A DNA stretch of 64,000 nucleotides, taken from the NCBI RefSeq assembly GCF_015767245.1, contig NZ_JADOTV010000007.1, positions 98,132 through 162,131 on the forward strand, given 5' to 3'. Below, piece by piece: positions 37,901 through 46,800 of this stretch; position 1 is the first letter of the stretch; the number at the start of each line of letters is the position of its first letter. Both the position numbers and the translations under genes were made by a program. The notes under the pieces are model-generated. The model ran no database searches, was not told where the DNA came from, and saw only the letters and a program-made list of their open reading frames with translations. Origin of the DNA: Aureivirga sp. CE67 (lineage in GTDB: Bacteria > Bacteroidota > Bacteroidia > Flavobacteriales > Flavobacteriaceae).

Positions 37901-38375
37901 TTTTTCTTGTAAGAATGATTCAAATAAATCTGGAAAACAAAATGAAAAAGAAGCAGATTATGTAGTTTCTATTGTGCAAAAAATTCATGAAATCTATGCT
38001 GAAAATAATTTAGAAATAGATGCGAAAAAAACAATTGGAATTATCGCACCTTTCAGAAGTCAGCTGGCTACGATTAAACAAAAATTAGAACAAGCAAAAA
38101 TTCCAAATCATCAAAATATAACTGTGGATACTGTAGAAAGATATCAGGGAAGCCAGAGAGATATAATTATTTATTCATTTACAGTGAATGAAGCGTATCA
38201 ATTGAAAGCAATTGAGAATTATAACGATGATAAAACGGTCGATAGGAAGCTAAATGTGGCTCTGACGAGGGCGAAAGAACAGATGATTATGGTCGGAAAT
38301 GAAACTGTAATTTGTCAAAATTCTATCTTTTCTAAATTAATTGATTTTACCAGTAAATACGGGGGTTTTGTATAA
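34938..38375 (+). CDS. PD-(D/E)XK nuclease-SF1 helicase fusion (Dna2-like)
   Basis: The 1145-residue protein fuses a nuclease to a UPF1/DNA2-type superfamily 1 helicase. The N-terminal 320 residues are of unknown fold. The PD-(D/E)XK core follows: GRLDILDL (Asp about 345), KIVELKSG (Glu-x-Lys about 361-363) and a helix with HVVQLFLYYQII (Gln-x3-Tyr). Helicase motifs: Walker A NGPPGTGKTS (about 715-723), TNRAVDEL, Walker B LIIDEAS (about 838-843), GDHKQLPAIV, DTVERYQGSQRDI (about 1063) and LNVALTRAKE (about 1107). It should bind and process single-stranded or flapped DNA or RNA-DNA. No clear iron-sulfur Cys set is seen near the nuclease, unlike eukaryotic Dna2. It could be for repair or defence; neighbours do not decide. 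Confidence 0.88.
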   Translation: MKQENQKQFAEIHFKHLEVIIKDSISTRAKYFRLKEMLERICNQLLFEEPVEFSNLFSKLVYVSKKYKVSGDISKVRYAISQITNRKQQASDELFSSHINYFANFIAEVFKVSIPDTLKEILPKNEIKREPKREETAEFLSKIRAVVIEKSNGFLWCEIEKESEEKAMVKVYPNAIFSTKDFWKGAQVYLVNIRIDNEGSYFPRFIILEPDYLLDISAIAECFQDYGFSALHFLKSKFEEVPNNKHIRLGNFANLIVDELITENGTEKQFNTIFYKDFTNYPFEYTTSEDIKEREDFKEYYESAKKHFSTIKRVIQEDFKKLEIDRNRVTLEPSFFSDLYGIQGRLDILDLEDDKNAKIVELKSGSTPFPDDGRTIKRNHVVQLFLYYQIIGVLNKLRFNEISTKINGYILYSKSNLNNIRSEEPTLDVMQRIFNLRNEIIVNEHKLANDAETFPEKIIKQINSKNLIQKKNLNPRFKDILIEQIREFQQPIEKLSETEKAYFNSFVSFIAKEQYLAKIGNADIESNRGLASVWLSSFDEKEAKFEILYDLEIEENNVANSKKEIVLTRTNAKNKYANFREGDMCILYPRNENEFATDSQIFKCTVKSISSEKVVLGFRYTQHNTKFFDSHKKWALEKDSMDSSFKNMYKNLYMLLHKNTDDTIQKVEKRTQKRRKILTLLPPEQENSKEFHKSYLSVEQNRILKKAINTNDYFLLNGPPGTGKTSIIIKELVEAFYKEPNSNILLLAYTNRAVDELCETVNTALREVGEKENTFVRIGNELSCQEEFRGSLLKNITEKATKREEIETKLKTHRIYVSTVASISGKLDLFKLKKFDTLIIDEASQILEPQIVGLLPEFERFIMIGDHKQLPAIVLQNEEQSKTNNLLLEKIGLQNRKNSLFERLYLYCEKNGFDFAYDQLTFQGRMHEDIAAFPNKEFYDGKLNQAFHISTLTPEAKQNLQRQVLPLNLKTKSNSELEKYLATKRMLFFSCKNDSNKSGKQNEKEADYVVSIVQKIHEIYAENNLEIDAKKTIGIIAPFRSQLATIKQKLEQAKIPNHQNITVDTVERYQGSQRDIIIYSFTVNEAYQLKAIENYNDDKTVDRKLNVALTRAKEQMIMVGNETVICQNSIFSKLIDFTSKYGGFV

Positions 38376-38536
38376 TAAATTTATATAAAAAACACCATTT
38401 TTTTTATGGTTGTATTTTATAAAATTAGAGTATAAACGTTGGTCTGAGTTCAAAATTTGTTATAAGTTTGAACCATAACAAAATTGTTAAAGATAAAATG
38501 TAAATCATTGTATTTCGCATTGTTATTTAAGGTTAG

Positions 38537-38607
38537 AAAAAAACTATTTATTGGGTTCATAATTAATACCTCCTGCCAAAATTTATGAAAAATAAATAGT
38601 TTTTTTT
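38537..38607 (+). ncRNA. Candidate small RNA or attenuator with 16-bp stem
   Basis: AAAAAAACTATTTATT (38537-38552) pairs perfectly with AATAAATAGTTTTTTT (38591-38606), enclosing a 38-base loop that contains CCTCCTGCC. The stem ends in a T-run, so it can also act as a terminator of the upstream helicase transcript. Function is inferred only from structure. Confidence 0.35.
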
Positions 38608-38754
38608 AAAAGACTAAAGATGATGAAGAAGTTGATTTGAAAACAAAAAAAAGCGAATATTTTCTTTCAATTATCAAAATTGAAATAATAAAAAAATGAT
38701 TGCTTTATCCTAAAATCTGGAATCTAATTATAATTACTCTAATATTAATTTTGA

Positions 38755-38788
38755 CAGCAAACTGTGTTTTTGCGGTTTGCTGTTTTTT
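38755..38788 (+). terminator. Terminator-like hairpin without an upstream ORF
   Basis: Stem CAGCAAAC/GTTTGCTG with GTG..CGG extension is followed by TTTTTT. Confidence 0.65.
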
Positions 38789-38924
38789 CTAAAAAACAAA
38801 ATAATTGAATCAAAGATAATTGAATCCATTAAACGTTTCTATAATATAAAAAAAGTTGATTTTGACTTGTGAATTATTTAAACCTTAATAGATGAAAATT
38901 GGTAGTTTATATTAAAAGTTGAAT

Positions 38925-38959
38925 AAAACAGTAAGTTGAGGTTTCAGCTTACTGTTTTT
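38925..38959 (+). terminator. Terminator-like hairpin without an upstream ORF
   Basis: An 11-bp stem (AAAACAGTAAG / CTTACTGTTTT) is followed by TATTTTTTT. Confidence 0.65.
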
Positions 38960-39011
38960 ATTTTTTTGAAAAGTTAAAAAATCATAAATTGCTTTTGTGG
39001 AATAAAAATAT

Positions 39012-39027
39012 ATCGTAATATTGCGAT
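39012..39027. promoter_or_regulatory. ars operator copy 1 (ATCGTAATATTGCGAT)
   Basis: A 16-bp near-palindrome, 50 bp upstream of copy 2. Three copies of this site occur only around the arsenic genes, so it is probably the binding site of an ArsR-type repressor encoded elsewhere. Confidence 0.75.
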
Positions 39028-39061
39028 GATAAAAACCGAAACAATTTTTTTAAAACCAATT

Positions 39062-39077
39062 ATCGTAATATTACGAT
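39062..39077. promoter_or_regulatory. ars operator copy 2 (ATCGTAATATTACGAT)
   Basis: A perfect 16-bp palindrome. It touches the first possible ATG (39078) of the arsenate reductase gene, which makes a later start (39096 or 39108) more likely. Confidence 0.78.
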
Positions 39078-39095
39078 ATGAAATTACAAAGGATT

Positions 39096-39716
39096 ATGAA
39101 AACTAATATGAATGTAGAAATTAAAAACCTAATTGATTCTTTAAACACTTCAGAGGTGCCAAATGAAAGAAAAGAGATTTTACAACCTTTGGTGGAATAC
39201 ATTCAAGAAAAGAAAGATAAAAACGAAACAATTCGTTTGAATTTCATTTGTACACACAATTCAAGAAGAAGTCATTTGTCTCAGATTTGGGCACAAGCAA
39301 TTTCTTTTTATTATGAAATCAAGAATGTATATTCTTATTCTGGAGGAACAGAAGCTACAGCTCTTTTTCCTAAAGTAGCAGAAACTTTACAGAAAAATGG
39401 ATTTGAAATGATGTATTTATCTGAAGGGGAAAATCCAATTTATGCTTTTAAATATGCACAAAACGAAGCTCCAATTATTGGTTTTTCTAAAGAATATTTC
39501 AGCGAATTTAATCCAAAATCAAATTTTGCTGCAATCATGACTTGTTCACAAGCAGATGGAGGATGTCCTTTTATTGCTGGAGCAGAAAAAAGAGTTCCTA
39601 TAACATATGAAGATCCAAAGTTATTTGATGGAACTGAGCAACAAGATGAAAAATATTTAGAAAGAAGTTTAGAAATAGCAACAGAGTTAAAGTTTGTTTT
39701 TTCTCAAATAAAATAA
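39096..39716 (+). CDS. arsC: Arsenate reductase, LMW-PTP/thioredoxin-coupled type
   Basis: The 206-residue protein (from Met 39096; 39078 and 39108 are alternatives) resembles arsenate reductases of the low-molecular-weight phosphatase fold. The P-loop is FICTHNSRRSHL (CX5R, Cys about residue 46). A second cysteine pair C-SQADGG-C, spaced by seven, is followed by PFIAGAEKR and DPK, equivalent to Cys82/Cys89 of the staphylococcal enzyme. This is the full cysteine relay for thioredoxin-coupled reduction of arsenate to arsenite. It is longer at the N-terminus than classical ArsC (about 131 residues). An ACR3 gene follows 240 bp downstream, with its own operator. Confidence 0.88.
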   Translation: MKTNMNVEIKNLIDSLNTSEVPNERKEILQPLVEYIQEKKDKNETIRLNFICTHNSRRSHLSQIWAQAISFYYEIKNVYSYSGGTEATALFPKVAETLQKNGFEMMYLSEGENPIYAFKYAQNEAPIIGFSKEYFSEFNPKSNFAAIMTCSQADGGCPFIAGAEKRVPITYEDPKLFDGTEQQDEKYLERSLEIATELKFVFSQIK

Positions 39717-39774
39717 ATTATCTTTAATAGGCATTATCACATTAGGTTTTGGATAAAACATATAGATTAATAAG

Positions 39775-39807
39775 TTCCCCTCTTGAGAGGGGCTAGGGGT
39801 GTGTTTT
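39775..39807 (+). repeat. 33-bp dispersed repeat, copy 1 (with CCCCTC-TTGA-GAGGGG hairpin)
   Basis: This is identical, in inverse orientation, to 57897-57929. It lies in the spacer between arsC and ACR3. The stem CCCCTC/GAGGGG is followed by CTAGGGGTGTGTTTT. Confidence 0.85.
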
Positions 39808-39860
39808 AAATTAGATAAGACACTCTTTTAAAATTTTATTGTAATAATGTTTAATAAAGA

Positions 39861-39896
39861 TTTTTTTAGACATAGATTAAAATCGGTCTAAAAAAA
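39861..39896. terminator. Hairpin between arsC and ACR3 genes
   Basis: A perfect 11-bp stem (TTTTTTTAGAC / GTCTAAAAAAA) with a 14-base loop, just upstream of operator 3; it could terminate arsC transcripts weakly. Confidence 0.45.
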
Positions 39897-39909
39897 TTTA
39901 AACAAGAAC

Positions 39910-39925
39910 ATCGTAATATTGCGAT
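39910..39925. promoter_or_regulatory. ars operator copy 3 (ATCGTAATATTGCGAT)
   Basis: Identical to copy 1 and 32 bases upstream of the ACR3 start, implying a second regulated promoter for the efflux gene. Confidence 0.75.
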
Positions 39926-39956
39926 AATAAAATAAATTCTCACAAAACAAATAGAA

Positions 39957-41009
39957 ATGGGAACTAAAAAGAAACTAGGTTTTTTAGATAGCTATCTGAC
40001 ATTATGGATTTTTGTAGCGATGGCACTTGGAGTTGGAATTGGATTTTATTTTCCAACATTTCCAGACTTTATCAATTCCTTTAATCATGGAACAACAAAC
40101 ATCCCAATTGCAATAGGTTTGATTTTAATGATGTATCCACCGCTTGCAAAAGTAAATTACGCACTTTTACCAAAAGTGTTTAAAAATGTAAAAGTTCTTA
40201 CAATTTCACTTTTATTAAATTGGATTATAGGACCAATTTTAATGTTTGCTTTAGCATTAATTTTCCTGCAAGATTATCCAGAGTATATGATTGGTTTGAT
40301 TTTGATTGGACTAGCACGATGTATTGCAATGGTTTTAGTGTGGAATGATTTGGCAGAAGGAAGTAGTGAATATGGAGCAGGATTGGTTGCTTTGAATAGT
40401 ATTTTTCAAGTGATTGGTTATAGTTTTTATGCTTGGTTATTTATCACGAAACTTCCTCCGTTATTTGGTTTTGAAGGAGCTATTGTAGATATATCTATCG
40501 GAACTATTGCAGAAAGTGTTGCAATTTATCTAGGAATTCCATTTTTATTAGGAATTTTATCAAGAGTGTTTTTAGTGAAAATAAAAGGAGAAGAATGGTA
40601 TACTAAAAAATATATTCCAACAATATCTCCAATTACTTTAATTGCTTTGCTTTTTACAATTGTAATAATGTTTTCATTAAAAGGAGAATTGATTGTAGAA
40701 ATTCCAATGGATATTTTAATCATCGCAGTTCCATTGTTAATCTATTTTACTGTTATGTTCTTGATTGGTTTCTTTGTGAGTAAAGTGATGAAACAACCTT
40801 ATGATAAAAATGTTGCCATATCATTTACAGCAGCAGGAAATAATTTTGAACTTGCAATAGCAGTAGCAATAGCAGTTTTTGGTTTAAATTCAGGACAAGC
40901 TTTTACTGGAGTTATCGGACCTTTAGTTGAGGTTCCGGCTTTGATTCTTTTAGTACGAATTGCTTTTTGGCTGAAGAAAAAATATTATAAAAAGCCTGTA
41001 TCAGCGTAA
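39957..41009 (+). CDS. acr3: ACR3 family arsenite efflux permease
   Basis: The 350-residue inner-membrane protein has about ten transmembrane helices and exports arsenite. The diagnostic segment [22 protein letters not shown] (about residues 115-136) includes the essential Cys. Another family feature is [23 protein letters not shown] (about 290-312), with VPALILL following. The length is normal for ACR3. An ArsR-type operator is close upstream and no coding gene separates it from arsC except the 240-bp repeat-bearing spacer. It completes a reduce-and-extrude pathway with arsC. Confidence 0.94.
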   Translation: MGTKKKLGFLDSYLTLWIFVAMALGVGIGFYFPTFPDFINSFNHGTTNIPIAIGLILMMYPPLAKVNYALLPKVFKNVKVLTISLLLNWIIGPILMFALALIFLQDYPEYMIGLILIGLARCIAMVLVWNDLAEGSSEYGAGLVALNSIFQVIGYSFYAWLFITKLPPLFGFEGAIVDISIGTIAESVAIYLGIPFLLGILSRVFLVKIKGEEWYTKKYIPTISPITLIALLFTIVIMFSLKGELIVEIPMDILIIAVPLLIYFTVMFLIGFFVSKVMKQPYDKNVAISFTAAGNNFELAIAVAIAVFGLNSGQAFTGVIGPLVEVPALILLVRIAFWLKKKYYKKPVSA

Positions 41010-41041
41010 ATACGTTTCGTGTTATTCATTGAAAAATATTG

Positions 41042-41088
41042 AACCCAAATCTCTGCATTAAATTAATAAAAGTACAGGTTTGGGTTTT
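41042..41088 (+). terminator. Terminator of the ACR3 gene
   Basis: Stem AACCCAAATCT/AGGTTTGGGTT (one G-T pair) is followed by TTT. Confidence 0.65.
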
Positions 41089-41237
41089 TAACTGGTGTGC
41101 TACAATGTATAAAATATAGTAGCGCTTTTTATTTAAATCTTGAGAAGTTTCGGGAAGTTTAGTTTGAAAATGAATTAATATAGTATATAAGTTTGACTTA
41201 ATATTTAAATAAAATTTTAAAACACAAAAAATTGATT

Positions 41238-41245
41238 TAATTTTG
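41238..41245 (+). promoter_or_regulatory. -7 box (TAATTTTG) of the mutS2 gene
   Basis: TAATTTTG fits TAnnTTTG and sits 29 bases before the ATG; no TTG is present at -33. Confidence 0.45.
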
Positions 41246-41274
41246 CTTTCTTTCAAAAACGATGGAATAAGGAA

Positions 41275-43479
41275 ATGAGTTATATTTCAGAAAAAACCCT
41301 AAACGATTTAGAATTTTCAACAGTTTTAACGCAGATAGCAGAATTTGCCAACACAGATTTGGGAAAAGCGGCTGTAGTTGAAATTAAACCAATTGAAAAA
41401 GTACCTTTTCTAAAAGAGGAATTATTCAAAACAAATGAATATTTATCTTCTTTTGTGAATGAGAATAGAATTCCGAATCATGAATTTGAAGATTTGGCTA
41501 AGGAGTTTCAGTTGTTAGGAATTGAAAATAGTTATTTGGATGCTGAATCGTTTTTAAAAATTGCTACAAATACGAAGACAGTTCGAGAGCTGTTGCGTTT
41601 TTTTAGAAAATTTAAAGAATACTATCCGACTTTAGCAAAAGAAATTGATGTGATTTCTTTTGAGAAGGAAATCATTACAGAGATAGAAAAAGTAGTTACT
41701 AATTATGGAGAGATTGATGAAAAAGCTTCTCTGCAACTTAAAACAATTCGAAGAGGAATTGCAGAGGTTCGTGGGAAGATTTCGGTTTCTTTTAATAAAG
41801 TAATGAGTGGTTGTATCAACAACGGATATTTGGATGATATTCGTGAAACGGTGATTGATAATCAACGCGTGTTGGCTGTTTTAGCGATGTATCGTAAGAA
41901 AGTAAAAGGAACTTTTATGGGAAGCTCGAAATCGGGTGGAATTGCTTATATCGCGCCGCAACAAACACAACAATTAAATAGAGAGCTTCAAAATCTTTTG
42001 TTTGAAGAAAGACAAGAGATTATTAGAATTTTGAAAGAATTGACGAATGTGATTCGTCCGTTTTTAGAGATTTTAATCGAGCATCAAGAATATTTAGTAA
42101 AGTTAGATGTGGTTAGTGCAAAAGCAAAATATGCAACGATCATCAATGCTTGTATGCCAAAGATTTCGAAAGAAAAGAAAATTTATCTTCGTGATGCTTT
42201 TCATCCAGTTCTGATGTTGAATAATAAAGAAAAAGGAATTGAAACAGTTTCGCAGACTTTAGAATTGAACGAGAAACAACAGATTATTGTAATTTCTGGG
42301 CCAAATGCAGGAGGGAAGAGTATTACTTTGAAAACTATTGGTTTACTACAAGTGATGTTTCAGAGTGCAATTTTGATTCCTGTACACGAACGAAGTGAAG
42401 TTTCTATTTTTGATACGATTTTGACAGATATCGGAGATAATCAATCTATCGAATACCAACTTTCGACGTATAGTTATCGATTGAAAAATATGCGTAATTT
42501 CTTACGAAAATGTAATGATAATACCTTGTTTTTAATTGATGAGTTTGGAACAGGTTCGGATCCTGAACTTGGTGGAGCTTTGGCAGAAATTTTCTTAGAA
42601 GAATTTTATGAGAAAAATGCGTACGGAATTATTACAACGCATTATTCGAATTTAAAAGTTCTTGCAGGAGAATTGGAAAATGTTTCGAATGCAAATATGC
42701 AGTTTGATGAAAAAACTTTACAGCCGAAGTTTAAATTATTCATCGGACAAGCAGGAAGTTCTTTTACTTTTGAAGTAGCACAGAAAAATGGTATCCCTTA
42801 CAGTTTGATTAATCGTGCGAAAAAACGTGTGGAGAAAAGTAAGGTTCGTTTGGATAAAACGATATCTAAATTGCAACAAGAAAGAATGAAGCTTCAGAAA
42901 ACTTCTGATCATTTAGAAAAGCAAAAATCGAAAGCCATAGAGCAAACCGATAGTTTGACAGATAAGCAGCAAAAAATCCAAAGTAAACTGGAGAGCTTCC
43001 AAGAGTTGTATGACAACAACCAGAAGATGTTGAATATGGGGAGAAAGGTGAACGATATTGCAAATAAATTCTTCCAGACTAGAAACAAAAAGCACATGAT
43101 TGCTGAGTTTACGAAATGGATGGCGATGGAGCAAGCAAAACATGTAGCTAAAAATCCGCCTGTACCTAAGCAAGAGAAGAAAAAAGTAAAACAAGAAAAG
43201 AAAGAACAAGAAAAGAAACTAAAAGTAGCAGAGAAGGAAGTTTTACAGAAAATTGAAGTTGTTCGAGAAGAGAAGAAAGAGCAAGCGAAAATTGAAGCCA
43301 AAAAGAAGTCTTCTTACATTTTTAAAGTAAAAGATACAGTTCGATTGATTGATAGTAGAGCTTGTGGAACGATTGAGAAGATAGAAAAAAACAAAGTAAT
43401 GATCAATTATGGTATGTTTACTACTTCAGCAAAATTAGATCAGATAGAATTAGTTGTTTCTTATAAAGAGAAGAAATAA
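41275..43479 (+). CDS. mutS2: MutS2-family ATPase lacking the Smr domain
   Basis: The 734-residue protein has the MutS-type ATPase: Walker A GPNAGGKSITLKT (about residues 340-352), Walker B LFLIDEFGTGSDPELGG (about 417-433), and TTHYSNLK. Upstream are the helical lever and clamp regions (residues 1-300). After the ATPase there is a coiled coil (about 510-600), a very Lys/Glu-rich segment (about 625-680) and a KOW-like beta domain (KDTVRLIDSRACGTIEKIEKNKV). The C-terminal Smr nuclease domain of Bacillus-type MutS2 is absent. MutS2 suppresses homologous recombination or rescues collided ribosomes in other bacteria. Monocistronic with terminator. Confidence 0.9.
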   Translation: MSYISEKTLNDLEFSTVLTQIAEFANTDLGKAAVVEIKPIEKVPFLKEELFKTNEYLSSFVNENRIPNHEFEDLAKEFQLLGIENSYLDAESFLKIATNTKTVRELLRFFRKFKEYYPTLAKEIDVISFEKEIITEIEKVVTNYGEIDEKASLQLKTIRRGIAEVRGKISVSFNKVMSGCINNGYLDDIRETVIDNQRVLAVLAMYRKKVKGTFMGSSKSGGIAYIAPQQTQQLNRELQNLLFEERQEIIRILKELTNVIRPFLEILIEHQEYLVKLDVVSAKAKYATIINACMPKISKEKKIYLRDAFHPVLMLNNKEKGIETVSQTLELNEKQQIIVISGPNAGGKSITLKTIGLLQVMFQSAILIPVHERSEVSIFDTILTDIGDNQSIEYQLSTYSYRLKNMRNFLRKCNDNTLFLIDEFGTGSDPELGGALAEIFLEEFYEKNAYGIITTHYSNLKVLAGELENVSNANMQFDEKTLQPKFKLFIGQAGSSFTFEVAQKNGIPYSLINRAKKRVEKSKVRLDKTISKLQQERMKLQKTSDHLEKQKSKAIEQTDSLTDKQQKIQSKLESFQELYDNNQKMLNMGRKVNDIANKFFQTRNKKHMIAEFTKWMAMEQAKHVAKNPPVPKQEKKKVKQEKKEQEKKLKVAEKEVLQKIEVVREEKKEQAKIEAKKKSSYIFKVKDTVRLIDSRACGTIEKIEKNKVMINYGMFTTSAKLDQIELVVSYKEKK

Positions 43480-43501
43480 ATAATACTAATTAAAATTTAC
43501 T

Positions 43502-43531
43502 AAAGCCAGACTTATTAAGTCTGGCTTTTTT
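43502..43531 (+). terminator. Terminator of the mutS2 gene
   Basis: A 13-bp stem (AAAGCCAGACTTA / TAAGTCTGGCTTT) is followed by TT. Confidence 0.86.
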
Positions 43532-43857
43532 ATGAAATATGGTATAACGTATAATGCTATGATTAATTGTGTAAAGTTTTAAAAAATAATTAAAATTATT
43601 ATGTAATTGTCGTTTTTGTTTGTTTAAAGTTGAGATAAGTATTAAAAATTAACATAATATGTTTTTTTAATGTTAATAAATAATGAATAAATCTTAATAT
43701 TGTGTTAAAAAAAGATATTCTAAATGTAAATTAGTTAAAAAATAATATTTATAATGATTATATGTGTAAAAATAATTTGAAATCGTAATTAAACTGTAAA
43801 AATATTAGTAAAATTTATAATTTACCATCAGATAAAAACTTAATAAACAAATTTAAC
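43532..43857. other. AT-rich leader region of the FN3 adhesin gene
   Basis: About 326 bases of extremely AT-rich sequence with many TTAA and AATAAT steps; no gene, RNA or clear -7 box stands out. It may be a long untranslated leader. Confidence 0.5.
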
Positions 43858-46800
43858 ATGAAGAAAATTACTTTACTATTTTTTTTAATGCTAACTTCCA
43901 TCCTGAGTGCGCAAGTATCTATAGGAAATGGAGAAGATGTTAGTACACCACTACCTGTAAATACTTATTATGGGTATACTTATTCTCAAAGTATTTATTT
44001 AGCCTCTGAAATAAATGCTTCAGGAGATATTACAGCAATTAAATATTATGCAAAACCAGATATCACTATTACTAGTAGTAATAGTTGGGATGTTTATATA
44101 GGACATACAGATAAATCGTCTTTTGATGATAGTTTTGATTATATTACTGTAACAGAGGATTTACAAAAATTTTCTGGAGAAGTTTCAATTGATACAGATA
44201 CTAATACAGTGACAGTTACTTTTACGGAAGCTTTTACTTATGATGGTACAAGTAATATCTTTGTAGCTGTTGATGAAAATTTAGCAGGATATAATGGTTC
44301 TACAGATGATTTTTATGCTTCAGAAGTTGAAGAAAACAGATCTATTTATTTTTATGATGATGCTACAAATCCAGATCCATTGACACCTCCATCAGCAGGT
44401 TTTAATAATGGAATTGTAGCAAAAGTTCCTAATATTACTTTTGAAGGAATTTCTCAAGCGTGTCCTTATCCAACAAATGTTGTTGCTGAAAATGTTACAA
44501 CAAATTCTGTAGATATTTCTTGGACAACAGGTGGGGCAACTACTTGGGAAGTAATTGTACAAGATGCTTCATTAGAAGCTCCTTCAGATGATGTTATGGA
44601 TTACACAACTGCTGATGCAACATCATTAAATATGACTGATTTAGAATCAGCAACTTTATATAATGTGTATGTAAGAGATGTATGTGAAGAAACTTCAAAA
44701 AGTTTATGGTCTTCAGTAGTTACTTTTCAAACTTTATGTTCTTCTGTAATAATTAATGACGAATCATCTCATGTATCTAGTTTTGAAGAAGACGAACCAA
44801 ATTGTTGGGAGTATACTAATGAAGGAACCGGAAATGATTGGAGTTTTTCAACTTCAGCGTCTTATGTGTCAGATGGAGAAAGATCTTTAAGATACGGATA
44901 TAATGGAACAAACGCAGCAAATGTTTGGGCTTATACTAGAGAATTAGAATTAACTGCAGGAGATGAAATTCAAGTAACTTTTGACTATAGAGTTTATAGT
45001 GCATCATATGCTGAAAAATTAAAAGTAACAATTGGAACTGAAAAAACTGTTGCTTCTCAAACTACAACTTTATGGGATAATAATGGAGGAGATGGATTAA
45101 CAAATACTTCTTTTGAAGAAGGTTCAGCTATTTATACTGTTGAGACTTCAGGAACATATTATGTAGCGTTTAACTGTTATTCTGATGCTAACAAATGGGA
45201 TTTATATGTAGATAATATTTCTGTTCATATTGCTCCAACTTGTTTTAAACCTTCTGATATTGTTATTGAAAATGTAACAAATAATTCAGCAGATGTTACT
45301 TGGACAACAGGAGGTGCTTCAAATTGGCAAGTTTTAGTTCAAGAGGCTTCAATGGAAGCTCCAACTTCTGAGGCTACAGGATTTGTAGATGTTGCTGATA
45401 CTGCTGCAAATACTTTGACTGATTTAGAAGAAAATACAGAATATGTAGTTTACGTAAGAGATAATTGTGGGGAAGAAGATGGAGTGAGTTTTTGGCAAGT
45501 TTCTTCTTCGTTTACGACTTTATTTAACTGTCCAGCTCCAACTGGAGTAACAGTTGAAAATGTAACAAACAATTCAGCGGATATTACTTGGACAACAGGA
45601 GGATCTTCAACTTGGGAAGTAATTGTTCAAGAAGCTTCTATAGAAGCGCCAGCAGAAGATGCTACTGAATTTGAAACTGTAGATACTACAGCAGAATATG
45701 CTGCTACTGATTTAGAAGAAAATACAGAATATGTAGTTTATGTAAGAGATAATTGTGGAGAAGAGAATGGAGTTAGTTTATGGCAAAATTCTTTTTCATT
45801 TACAACTTTATTCAATTGTCCAGTTTCAACTGAAATTGTTGCAGAAAATATTACTATTTCATCAGCGGATATTTCTTGGACAACAGGAGGAGCTACTTCA
45901 TGGAAAATTATCGTTCAAGAAGCTTCATTAGATGCACCAGCAGAAGATGTAGCAGATTTCGAAACTGTTGATACAGATGCAGAATATAGTGCAATGAATT
46001 TAACTGCATCTACAATTTATAGTGTTTATATTAAAGATGTTTGTGATGCTGATGCTGGAGAAAGTCTTTGGACTGAAGCTTATAACTTCCAAACAGATTG
46101 TGACTCTTATACTGTAGATATGGAAAATGCGTTTACAAGTAGTTTTGAAGATTCAGAAGTAAACTGTTGGGATTTTGTAAATGAAGGTACAGGAAATAAT
46201 TGGGAGATAGTAAATGGAAACTCTTCAGAAGGAGATAAGTCTTTAAGATATCACTATTCAGGTTCAAATGCAGCAAATGCTTGGGCATATACAAGAGAAT
46301 TGATGTTAACTGCTGGAGATGTTATCGAGGTTAAGTTTGACTATAAGATTTATAATGCGACTTATCCAGAAAAGATGAAAGTTACGATTGGAACTGAAAA
46401 ATCTTCAGCTTCTCAGTCTAATGTTTTATGGGATAATAACGGGGCTGCAGAATTAACAAATACGGACTATGAAGAAGGAGTTGCAACGTATACTGTGATG
46501 CAGTCAGGATCTTACTTTGTAGCATTTAATTGTTATTCTGATCAAAATCAATGGGATTTATTCGTAGATGATATTTCAATTACAGTAACAGAACAAGTGG
46601 ATATTTGTATTCCTTCTACAGATGTAGTAGCTTCTAATATTACTACACAATCAGCAGATATTACATGGACAACAGGAGGAGCAACTTCTTGGGAAGTAAT
46701 TGTTGTTGCTTCATCTGATGTAATGCCAGAAAATGGTGAAGTTGTAGATGTAGAATCATATGCAGCTTTAAATTTAACTCCAGATACTGAGTATGCAGTT

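Larger units (their letters stand above)
38376..39011. other. ORF-free intergenic region with three hairpins
   Basis: About 640 bases with no supported gene. It holds a perfect 16-bp hairpin (38537-38606), two terminator-like hairpins (38755-38788 and 38925-38959) that follow no ORF, and AT-rich filler. The terminators suggest short RNAs or decayed genes. Confidence 0.6.

Noticed and set aside
37522-37923. 133-aa minus-strand frame inside the helicase gene
   Set aside because: It lies wholly antisense to conserved helicase coding sequence and has no recognisable domain.
34938-38375. Nuclease domain as a Cas4 or CRISPR component
   Set aside because: No other cas genes or repeats are present, and the helicase motifs are of the DNA2/UPF1 type.
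42909-43301. 130-aa and 98-aa Phe/Leu/Cys/Ser-rich minus-strand frames in mutS2
   Set aside because: They are shadows of the Lys/Glu-rich coding stretch of mutS2; the odd composition reflects the AAG/GAA codons on the other strand.
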